From the NCBI GenBank assembly GCA_973895155.1, contig OZ316894.1, positions 6,200,001 through 6,264,000 of the forward strand: 64,000 nucleotides of DNA, written 5' to 3'. Both the position numbers and the translations under genes were made by a program. Under the pieces are notes generated by a model, which searched no databases, was not told the origin of the DNA, and worked only from the letters and a program-made list of their open reading frames with translations. This document shows positions 48,985-58,888 of this stretch, piece by piece. This DNA is from Marsupella aquatica (lineage: Eukaryota; Marchantiophyta). Positions within the stretch are counted from its first letter, which is position 1, and each line of letters begins with the position of its first letter.

Positions 48985-51900
48985 CCGTGACAGGAAACAG
49001 TAAATAGGAAAAATCATAACAGGAAAATTCAAGGAAGATAACAGGAGTTCTTGCGCTCACAACAAAAAAAATATTTCATTTTCAAGAGCCAAAAATATAT
49101 TTTCTATGATATTCATGATCTAGGCTATCGCTTTTTGTCATAATGGGATAAGTTTACTAGCGTCGGGCGCTAGCCAAAATACAATGATACGTTTTCATAT
49201 TAGTTGCAAGGGTTATAATTAGCAAATTACATCACATGTTAGGCAAACAAAATGTGCATTGTTTATTGGAAAGTATGTAATTTGTATTTTGTCGGTGGAT
49301 ACTTAGCATTTTGGCAAGGGTTATCATTAACACCCCCTCCCGACGCTAGTCAAAATACCATCATAGTTTTTACATAGTCACAAGATTTACAATTAACATA
49401 CAACAAATTCCTATGTTTGTTGAACTCTTACAAAAATGCAATATACTTCTCCTATAAACCAAGTGTGTATTTCTTGCATTTGGCCAAATCTGATCCTCTT
49501 TAAATTCTAAGGGGGAGACTTAAAGTGTACATCATCATCAAGATTATTGAAAGAGTGCTTACGTGAGGGACACAGTCTTGGCCAAAAAACTCCTCATTTG
49601 GAATTTTTTTTTATCTAATTCCTAATTAAATCAAACCTTCAATTATATAGGAAATCTCAAGTAATACATATTTTATATTTTTCAAGTTGTTGATTCTATA
49701 TATGTGGGTTGTTGTTATTTTCATAAAAATAATTTAGAATTACTTCTAAATTATTCTCATAAGAATGTGAGGTGCTTAAGAAAATGAGAAAAGTTTTAGG
49801 CTACAATAGGATTAGAGTTTGACACTCTCTAGCAACCCCAAAATATCTAGTATAGAACAAGGAAAATATGATAGTAATGCCATACTCTACTATACAAATT
49901 GGCGTAATTTGATGTGTTTAAAGGTCATGAAGCTCAAACTCTTGGATTAAATCTAGAAATAAATCCCATAATAACTCCAGATGCAAAAGAAATTGAGACA
50001 AATTGAATATATTTATATGATATAATCCCTAATTTAGTACCTAATTGCTATCTCAATAGTCCTAAAATCTTGTGCAGAATGTATAATAGCCCTAGGCGCT
50101 ATCATAAATCATATTTATTTGACGTATTGATTGATAAAAGTATTAGGTGCTATCATCAAATGACACATTTATGTGTAGAAACATCCATCATTTTTTAAAG
50201 AAACTTTGGCACAAGAGTTAATTACAAGAAATAATAAACATAAACCCATAAAACAAATTTAATAAAAAAGATAAAAAAGATAAAAAAAGATACAAATGTT
50301 ACTAGCGTCGGGTGCTGGTAATATCTTACTTGGCTTGATCCCCTCTAAGAATGATATTATTTTAATAATTTTTCTACAACAAATTGAGCTAAAATTAGTA
50401 TAAAACATTTAAAAATGTTACTAGCGCCGAGAGCTAGTAATATTCAAGTCACCAAGACACTCCAAAATGACACTATATGAGTGCATGTTTACAAAAGATA
50501 AGTAAGCAAAGAGTAACAAAAATGATAAAACATTACTAGCGCCAAGAGCTAGTAATGTCACACCCACCTAGACCCTCCACAATGACACTATTTTGAGTGT
50601 CTTTATGGGAAAAAATTAAGCAAAAAAGGCTATAAAAATAAATTAACATTACTAGCGCCCGGAGCTAGTAATGTCACACTCGCTTGGACCCTTTAAAATA
50701 ACATCATATTGAGTGTATTTATGAATTTTTTTTACAAAAATTGGGCTATAAAAATGAATTAACATTACTAGCGCCGGGAGCTAGTAATGTCACACTCGCT
50801 TGGACCCTTTAAAATAACATCATTTTGAGTGTATTTATGAGAATTTTTTTAGAAAATTGGGCTATAAAAATAAATCAACATTACTAGCGCCGGGAGCTAG
50901 TAATGTCACACTCGCTTGGACCCTTTAAAATAACATCATTTTGAGTGTATTTATGAGAAATATTTTAGAAAATTGGGCTATAAAAATAAATCAACATTAC
51001 TAGCGTCGGGAGCTATTAATGTCACACTCGCTTGGACTCTTTAAAATAACATCATTTTGAGAGTATTTATGAGAAATTTTTAGAAAATTGGGCTCTAAAA
51101 ATGAATTAACATTACTAGCGCCAGGCGCTAGTAATGTCACACTCGCTTGGACCCTTTAAAATAACATCATATTGAGTGTATTTATGAGAAATTTTTAGAA
51201 AATTGGGCTATAAAAATGAATTAACATTACTAGCGTCGGGCGCTAGTAATGTCACACTCGCTTGGACCCTTTAAAATAACATCATATTGAGTGTATTTAT
51301 GAGAAAATTTTACAAAAATTGGGCTATAAAAATAAATTAACATTACTAGCGCCGGGAGCTAGTAATGTCACACTCACTTGGACCCTTTAAAATAACATCA
51401 TATTGAGTGTATTTATGAGAATTTTTTTAGAAAATTGGGCTATAAAAATAAATTAACATTACTAGCGCCAGGAGCTAGTAATGTCACACTCGCTTGGACC
51501 CTTTAAAATAACATCATATTGAGTGTATTTATGAGAATTTTTTTAGAAAATTGGGTTATAAAAATAAATTAACATTACTAGCGCCGGGAGCTAGTAATGT
51601 CACACTCGCTTGGACCCTTTAAAATAACATCATATTGAGTGTATTTATGAGAATTTTTTTAGAAAATTGGGCTATAAAAATAAATTAACATTACTAGCGC
51701 CGGGAGCTAGTAATGTCACACTTGCTTGGACCCTCCATAATAGCACCATTTTGAGAAATTTACAAGAGAAATTTTACGCAAAAAATGTAGAAAAACAAAG
51801 GAACATTACTAGCGCCAAAAGCTAGTAATGTGACTTTGGCCCAAACCCTCTAGAAAAACATTTTTTTGAGTCTGTGAGCTTTAATTATTTATTGATATAC

Positions 51901-53263
51901 CACCTATTTCACTAGTAGTATTACCGTTTTATCTCTTGTGTTTGCGATTGTTGTTAAATACACCAAAGGATATTTTGGAAGGTCATGCAATTTTGCAAGT
52001 AAGAAAGAAATATCTATGTAAATGAGACCTCACCAAAGAGGACTCTTTGTTGGCGTTGAGTGCTACTATGGTAATATGAACAAAAATGACTATAGCCTGA
52101 AGGATATATTTTGATAAGCGCCAGGCGCTGCTATAAATTTTGGTCAAAACCAATGGCTCTAATTATCAATTTATTATATTAGTTTGTGGTGCTACTATAT
52201 TATATCATCATTTGTAACATTTTAATGGTTATATTATCACTAATATTATCTAATGTCACGGCTGCTGACCTTGTTACTAGAAAAAAAGAACATAGCATCC
52301 TCTAATGGTCTAAGGCGGTTCAATCAAAATTTACAATATGTCAAACTCTTTATCATTGGTTAGAGCATTCAAATGACCAGAGTGTATTGCATTTGATAGC
52401 AAGAGTATATCTTTTTGCTCACATCACTCTCCGTGAGGATGTTAACCTTTGGTCAATCCACACATTTACAATCTTCTCGGTAGTACTTTGGAAGATGCAT
52501 GGAACCCTTGATATGATGTGCTCCTTTATCGATAGTTTGTCACTACTAGACGTCCAAATCAAAGTATGATTCAATATAATTCAAGTTAGTTTGAGCATGA
52601 CAATTAGGGTGTCTAAAGGGAATAAACTTTTGTCTTATAATCTTTATATAGTTTTGATGTCGTGCACGATAGGTTTGAGCGTGAATATTGGTATATACAT
52701 AGATGAACTAACAGTTTCTTTGGTCATAATGTTATATACAACAATCCTCTTGGCGGACCACCATATATGGAGTGTCTACGCTTAGCAAAGGAATGAAGAC
52801 TCAATCAGCAAGACAATCTCATCTCCCGTCTCATCTATAGGGGAAGAGCAAGTTCATTGATTATCCTTAGATGTCAATGGAGATGCACTAGAGTTGGCTT
52901 GCGCTAAATGAGGGATCAGCTTGAGAGAGCATAACATTCCAGATCCAAACACTCAAGAATTGCAAATACTTACTTGGTTAGGATTTATATGTACTTCTAT
53001 TGCTCTTGTGATGATTTTTGTTGCAAGCATTCTTGAGCTATTATCAAATGATGCCTTCATGTGTAGAAAATCTTTGGCGCTAGTAAAGATTTATGTCTAT
53101 AATAATTGTATCTGTTACATATATTACAATTGCTCAGTTCAAATTGTAGTGTAATTTTGGTCCTTAAAGAGGGAATTTTCTTTTGGCATTGCGCACAAAA
53201 CTCCTGTTATCTTTGACCATTTTTGCTGTTATGATAATTCCTGTTTACTGTTTCCTGTCACGG
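48985..53263. mobile_element. AT-rich element with about 75 bp terminal inverted repeats forming an intron of gene A
   Basis: The left end ccgtgacaggaaacagtaaa, followed by 'cataacagg' and 'aagataacaggagtt', matches the reverse complement of the right end (about 53189-53263) over about 75 bp. The ends lie within 6-8 bases of the gene A splice sites (donor GT at 53271-53270, acceptor AG at 48979-48978). Inside are the 13-copy hairpin array, similar hairpin words at about 49155, 49340, 50300 and 52115, and weak frames at 52387-53154 (+) with no recognised domain. No transposase was seen, and no target duplication could be fixed. Confidence 0.75.
50415..51835 (+). repeat. Thirteen-copy array of about 116 bp units, each with a 29 bp hairpin
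   Basis: Hairpins start near 50418, 50531, 50646, 50763, 50879, 50995, 51110, 51225, 51340, 51456, 51571, 51687 and 51801. The core is acattactagcgcc, then a short loop, then gagctagtaatgt, so both arms pair. Units also share 'cactcgcttggaccctttaa', 'ataacatcatattgagtgta' and 'aaattgggctataaaaat'. The central units are nearly identical and the outer ones diverge, as expected for unequal exchange. Arm variants (gcgtcgggcgc, gcgccaggcgc) often keep pairing. Confidence 0.95.
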
Positions 53264-53794
53264 GGAAAAACCTCGTTCTCCGAAGCGAGGGCAGACGACC
53301 TTGTTGAACGGGTAGTGCTGGACTCGCTGTTGATGATAGCCTGAACCTGAGCAGGGATGTGGTCGAAGTGATGTCGCTGCAAGTGGATCGTACCCGGGAT
53401 ATTGAAGACCTCGTCCGGAAGCCGAAGCAATGCTTCCCAGAACCCGATATATTTGTCTCCGTTGAAGAAGTACCCGGATACCTCTGCTGGTCGGTAAAGC
53501 TCGCTCTGAGACGGGTAGTCAAAGTTAAGGATGTAGTGGTGTCGTCCTGCTAGGCGGATGGCTCGCTCGTACTCGCGTTCGATTTTGTATCGGCGCGGGT
53601 TGGAGTGTTTCAACGAGTCGGCCAAGTGCCTTCCGGTAGATAGGAACTGCGTCCAGAATCGAATGGCCGAGCTGGAGAGGATCGTGTGCGACATTCAGAG
53701 GAGATAGTAGTGGCGAATTAGAGCGAACAAGAGAGATGGGGTCGAAGCTGGCGCGCGGACTGATGGACTGGTGCACTACAAAGGGTTGGCTCCC

Positions 53795-53802
53795 CTTTTA
53801 TA
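53795..53802 (-). promoter_or_regulatory. TATA box of gene A
   Basis: TATAAAAG on the minus strand, in the context ggtataaaagggg, lies about 100 bp upstream of the gene A start codon. Confidence 0.55.
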
Positions 53803-54994
53803 CCTTGAGGGCTTGTCGATCCCCCGACGTCTCCTCGGCGCCCATAGGCTGAATCGCTCACGCTTGTGGTGTGCTGGCCACTCCGCCGGTCTGAGTCAGC
53901 GCATGTCAATGGCCGCTTCCTTAAGTTTGTTATACGGACCCGAGGGAGGGGCCCCTCCACGCTCGTAACCCGGGTGTGCGAATAGCGACCAGCCGCCAGT
54001 CCGAACCTGAATTCCTCCTTATTGCCTAATGATATCCTATCCATAATAATTACCTAAATACTGTCGTTATGCTAATAATAGCGGTCTAAGACACTCCTAA
54101 CACGCGTGCCAAGCGCAGTTAGACCGAATCACTCATTAACCGCCGTACCGGCGGCGTCACAGGAATCAAGGGCAAAGCCTCCTAAGCAAAGGGGAACGAC
54201 CATAGAGTCGGCTGAAATTGTTGTGAAAACTCCCATGGTCAAAGCCGTGGGGAAGAAGGCCCCAAACGTTGAGAAGCAGGCTGTCATCACCTCTCAAGCT
54301 GTCGTTCGCAAGCCCAAGAAAGCAAAGAAAAATCAGGAAGCTGTTGAGATTGACGAGAACCCTAGTTCCGCGAAGCTAGTTGTCGACCGTGCTCGTCTGG
54401 AGACTGCAGAAAAAACATTGGAGTTGAATAAGTCTTGGTATTGTTTCGGGATATCCAGATTTTTTTCTGTCCCGGTTGAAAACATCCATCCCCCTCCTGC
54501 CAAGATGAATGAGAGACTCCTCAATGAGGAGCATGTCAACCATCTTGCGCAACTGATGATGACAAATGCAGGGCAAGAACCTTTACCTGCAGATTTGGTT
54601 CCTTACAAGATGATCGACGGAGTACCGAGTTTAATTGACCTTGCGGGAAAGGACATTGACACCAAGAAGCTTGCGGAATTCAAGTTCTTTGCCATCAGTG
54701 GTCAACATTCCACAATGGCCGCCAAGAAAATTATCCGGAGTTCAAAGACCCAACCATCTCTCATGCAAACAGCCAATTTGCTCAAATATCGTCGAGCACG
54801 AATTCTCAAAGGGTCAACTCCGGTGAAAGTTCTTGTGGAAATTTCACACGCGAACAACCTTCAGGCGGAGGCACATCGGTTTTCATCTCCATTTATTGAT
54901 CAAGTGAAACATGCAAGAATGCAATACAGTGATATGGGGCGACCAGCTCGTCCATTTCCATCGGTTCTCCATGAGAGTTGTGAATAAAATCCTT

Positions 54995-55015
54995 TCTACG
55001 CGAGAGTCGTGTAGT
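54995..55015. repeat. CGAG palindrome in the inferred last intron of gene E
   Basis: Arms TCTACGCGA and TCGTGTAG(T) around GAG. It lies in the 118 bp interval between the two last coding pieces of gene E, consistent with the intron placement of most other copies. Confidence 0.85.
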
Positions 55016-55745
55016 TTCCAGTATTTGGGGATTCGAAACTTTGAGCTGGCTAACTTTGAGTTGTTTGGTCTTTCCTCCTAGGAGTATGAAACACTTGCGA
55101 AAGTTATGTTAAAGGTGAATAGCATCAGCGAGTACAATTGGATTTTGTTTGCTCCCGAGAAGCTCTACTCTTTATGGAGAGAGGTTTGCAATAATTGGCT
55201 CAAGGGTAATCTTTTGGATTCATCCGGACAAATGACAGGAAAATCGAAAGAAGCAAAATAGTTGACAGGGACAACATTCCGGGTTTTTGAGGGTGCCGTA
55301 GAATCCGACATCTTGGAAATCCTCCACAAAGTGAATTTGGGGGAGGCGCTTTTGATGAAAAAAACATGCTTTGACTGATCTTCCCGCCATGTCAGAATTG
55401 GCAAGAAAAGCAAAGTATACGGAGAAACTTAAGGGGGCAATACTTCGATTCTATCGGGAGAAGTACGAAGGGGTTTTCTCGCAAGGATCAACTTGGGGTG
55501 ATGTAGTTCAGCAATATAATTTCACTGATGAGGAATTGGATCGTTGTTGTGCAATGGTGGACACTGGATATTTCAAGAGCCTTGTGAAGGTGTCACTAAA
55601 CACAGAGATGCCGGAGCCACTGAAAAATAGGTTGAGAAATATTCACCAAAAGAGGTTTGGCGGCCATCTCCGCGCAAGGATGGATCCTTACCGAGTTTTC
55701 TATACTGGAAATCTGCGCGCACTAGTAGAAACCGGGGCAATTTAG

Positions 55746-55979
55746 ACCATACCTTATAGGACTAAGCCCACTAAGTCCTTTTTCCATACTTGAAACGACT
55801 CGCACCCATTGCACCGGTTTTGTTGAAGACTACAAAAGACTATTAGTGTTTTATAGTTCACTAAAAGACTATGAGAAGTAACCTTGCTACTTTGTGAACG
55901 GTGAATAGTCTAGCACATCATGGGTAATGTTCACTTATGTTGAGGAGGGGTAATTCTATAAAGAGGGTGATAGCAAGGG
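55746..55979. other. Right flank of the large element, end not located
   Basis: 'aaaagactat' occurs twice (about 55837 and 55863) as a short direct repeat. I could not find a terminal repeat matching the left side. Confidence 0.35.
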
Positions 55980-56760
55980 GCATAACTCAATAAATGGCCT
56001 TATTTGTGACCAAAAAGGTTTTGGAGTGAGGTTCATGGAGGGTGGACTACGGAGGGATCGATTACTAACTCCATCTATAAAAGGCCGAGATGCACAAAGG
56101 TAGATTTGTACCGGTCTCAAGGGGGTGTGGGTTTAGGGTTAGGGGGTTGTCCAGCCGAAGAACACTCGGTTTGATGTCAAGGGTCGGGGGTTGCATGTTA
56201 AGGGGATGGGGGTTTTGGGACCATTGGATCGTCGGCATCCATCCCCCCCGGTCCATTCTTCATCCATTTAACCCTCTTTTGTCAATGACTCCAAATGTCC
56301 AATGGGTTTTCAGAGGGTTTATGCTTGAGGAGGGTGAGTTTAAGGGTAGGTGTTGTTTTTTGCCATCTGGGTGACTTAGGATATTTATCTAACCCAATGA
56401 CTATACCCAAAATACCCAACTAAAAGCCCCCCCCCAAAAAAATGCATGCACCCTTGGTCTTAGTTACCGTTTAATCCTAACTGTGAACTTACGTCTAAAT
56501 GTGTTAGGTGCTTGCAGAATGCCTATGAACGAGTCCTTCCAGTCGACTCAATGTTTAGGGTAAACGGATTTTGTAAAGGAAAATTGCACAAAGTGTCGAC
56601 GGCTACCACCAGGGTTTTCCTTCACGTTTCTGCAAGGGAATCCAAGGCCAAACACTTTGCGCCCGATAATGCACTTTTCCTCAGTTGCTCTCGACTCTTG
56701 TACCTGATCGCACTCAGTCAATACATTTAGCGCTTTTGGAGGTGGGATTTCATGTCATTG
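55980..56760 (+). repeat. Dispersed repeat, copy 2 (related to 33030-33480)
   Basis: It shares the ordered words listed for copy 1. It carries about 270 extra bases (about 56040-56340), including a TATAAAAG box at 56076-56083. Both copies run in the same direction and flank the 35-56 kb element. Confidence 0.65.
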
Positions 56761-58888
56761 CGTAGGGCTTGGAGCTTCGACCTTTGCTATATGACCCATT
56801 GTCGACTGCAATCTCACTATAGGGTTTAGGTGGGCCCTAAATCTTACATTCGTCTTTCCTGTGGTGACAACGCGGGTGCTAAGGTGTATAGGAGCAAGGT
56901 TGTCGGGAGGTTTATCATGGATGACTGGCGATTGGTGAGGCCTATTTGCATTCATCTCCACTATCATTGGGTACCCGAGATACAACGGTCGACCTTCTAT
57001 ACAGAGGCGAGGAAGTGACGAGAACCTACAACTCTTTGCGGGAATGCGTGGTCTTCTGCTTACCTGATTGCCCTCATGCTTGACTGTAAATACATTAGTA
57101 AAGTTTTGCTTTGGCTCAACTTTGGTCTTTTTTGGCCTTGCACGACTGCGCTCACTTCTCTCGGTTTCCAGTGTGCAGTTGGCTAAAGACCTGGATGTCA
57201 TGCTGTGAGCGCAAGCTGCTAGTAGTTGTCCATAGCTTGGGGAAAGCGGTGGGGACTGAGGCCACAAAGGAGTTTGACCTGCGCTTTTTTTTCTTTGCAG
57301 CAAGAGCGAGAGTGAGACGAGTTGCAAATTGAGTTTCATTGAGCTGCTGCCCTGGGCTTGGCGGAGGTCCTACACTCTTGTGTTGCTCACTTGTTCAGCT
57401 GCGGTGGGAGCGGGCTTTTGGTAGTGACCTGTTCAGTTGCAGTGGGAGCTGACAACTTTGGTGGCTGTGGTGTTGAGCTTCTAAGGAGGGCAAGCAACTG
57501 CGTGATGTGCCCTTGAGTGAATGTCTCTTGGAGGAGCTGCAAAGTGGTGAAAGGGGAAGGAGGTGAGCTCGGGCCTGGAAGCAATGTGCTTCTCCAACAT
57601 TTTTGCACAATGCAATGCTGCTCAATTGTTTATCCTTCCTCTAAAGCTGATTGTGACGCATCGACCTTTGACGGGAGTATCTGCATTACAGTTTGCTACA
57701 TACGGCTCTGTGTGGCAATCGCCAATAGCTAGCGCAATGGAGGGTTCGACGTCAACTTTGAGTCATTGATCAGTGCACACTACATCGCTCTCCCTTTGCT
57801 AAACCCTTTCTTTTGGCTTGGTTCTTGGTGCCTTTGGCATAGGAGCGACGTTATTGCTAATCAACTCCCGAATCAACTTTGGAGGTGCGGGTTAGAAGGG
57901 GTTGGAGAGAGGAGGTCCAAACCGAGAATGCCCTTCACTGTCAACGGGCGGTAGCCATTGTTCCATCTTTGAGCCCTGTGGTGCGTCCCATGGCTCCCTA
58001 AACCCAAGAAACCCCCCAGCTCAAGCCGATTCCCGCAGGTTTTGCGCTTGGCGAGGCCATTTCCGCGGCTTAGCGGCATGGGACGCTGCTAACCTTCTAC
58101 TACTACTATTAACATTTTACACACATATACTGGACAGATCCTTCATCGGGTCATGAGATACGTAGCCGGCCTAATCTAGGCCTTCCCCTGTCTTCCCCTC
58201 CGTCTTGTTAGGTATGTTTGGATTCCGCCGCCGGAATGATCCCCAATAGGCTTGGTTAAGCCGCTAAGACCTCTCTCAGCTCGACACATCCAACTCTCAC
58301 TCCCCTGCTTACTTTCCTTCCTTTTGGTTGATGTGGGCACTCTTCACACAAGTTAATGCGACACACAAATAGCAAAATGACTCATTCTGACTGAGTCATA
58401 CCATGCACTTGCCATACAAACAGTACATCTCATACACAAGCTCTGCGAACTAAGCCGTGAGGCCAACTCTATTCAGCTCTTAGGCATGAGGAAACATGAA
58501 TATACACAAGGGTCACTGTATGACTAACCGAGAGCTTCTCGTACTACTTGATCCCAGCCCGGCTGGTGCAAACTAAAAACTTGCTAAAGAAGAGGCCCTG
58601 AGCTCCCCGCTGCCCAGGTACTTATCCTGGTAGTGGATCCGCCATTCTTTGCATCGTAAGCCTAATCTACTTAACAGTAATCTACTTGCCCGAATCTACC
58701 TATGTACAACAAGGCAGGAGCACAAGTGTTGCTCCTACCAGTGGGACCGCAATCCCACTAAGCTAAGTGTCAGGGCCGCTCCTGGTCCTGATCCTAATCC
58801 TAAACTTGGAGATCCGCGCCCGCCCTGCCCACTCACGCCTCCTCCCTCTACGTCCGCCCTCCCTAAAAGGAACGGCGCCCTTGCACCG
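56761..58888. other. Intergenic sequence and the 3' flank of gene B
   Basis: No gene recognised. From about 58150 the sequence becomes CT-rich and resembles the 3' flank of gene A at 44.4-45.2 kb, so the left end of the gene B element probably lies near 58.1-58.2 kb. Weak similarity to 33.5-33.8 kb ('ctgcggt' and 'gggagct' words) continues the dispersed repeat to about 57.6 kb. Confidence 0.4.

Larger units (their letters stand above)
45281..53694 (-). pseudogene. Gene A: FGLP-domain/coiled-coil protein of a plant transposon-associated family, two frameshifts
   Basis: Exons 53694-53272, 48977 to about 47157, and 45639-45281. The 4.29 kb first intron joins in phase 0 with GT/AG. The N-terminus has EVSGYFFNGDKYIGFWEAL. 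Exon 2 starts with Gln/Pro-rich low complexity. It has SLTEEWLRMMFGLPEG, matching YLTPKVIAEVFGLPIG of gene B, then LEWYARFDRRTLPRVNVTKL and a Pro/Thr-rich linker. The last exon is a coiled coil (EIATLQAEVARLQTEAEKQD). Two one-base shifts near 48305 and 47970 break exon 2. The FGLP region recalls the 'putative plant transposon protein' family (PF20167 type). A minus-strand TATAAAAG lies at 53795-53802, about 100 bp before the ATG. The second exon's donor (about 47157) is approximate. Function is unknown; it is probably carried by the inserted element. Confidence 0.6.
44339..54155 (-). mobile_element. Inserted element of 9.8 kb carrying gene A, with 5 bp target duplication
   Basis: It interrupts gene E. 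GTCAC occurs at 44334-44338 and again at 54156-54160, and gene E continues in the same frame after the second copy. The ends begin gtcatcggctacggcc and end ccgccgtaccggcg, a weak inverted match (CGGCTACGGC against CGGTACGGCGG). The content is gene A on the minus strand. The region left of gene A (44.4-45.28 kb) resembles 58.2-58.8 kb left of gene B, for example 'taggtatggtttgtgttccg' against 'taggtatgtttggattccg'. No reverse transcriptase, integrase or transposase was recognised, so it is probably non-autonomous. Confidence 0.7.
42728..55745 (+). pseudogene. Gene E: large Lys/Glu-rich protein with ParB-like segment, split by a 9.8 kb insertion
   Basis: Pieces: 42728-44338, then 54161-54963, then 55082-55745, about 1,025 codons. 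The first exon follows a ctag acceptor; its own start exon was not found. The first ~215 residues look globular. About 320 low-complexity residues follow, with repeated basic units (PRKRVRVVDQ, FRKRVLFSDQ, SRKRIQVVEE). After the insertion comes a segment with VPVENIHPPPAKMNERLLNE and FFAISGQHSTMAAKKI. Its spacing and the GQHS-AAK core resemble ParB/sulfiredoxin-type domains, which bind DNA or nucleotides. The frame resumes exactly across the insertion at a shared GTCAC. Further damage: TAG at 55259-55261, and an extra A in a seven-A run at 55358-55364 that shifts into the final 120 codons. The 54963/55082 splice is inferred and encloses a palindrome. As written it is not functional; family assignment is tentative. 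Confidence 0.6.

Noticed and set aside
50415-51835. CRISPR-like array
   Set aside because: The units are whole-length tandem repeats with near-identical sequence throughout, not short repeats with unique spacers, and the genome is a plant's.
33030-57600. LTR retrotransposon bounded by the direct repeats at 33 and 56 kb
   Set aside because: No gag, reverse transcriptase, RNase H or integrase signature was seen between them, and divergence is high; kept only as a possibility.
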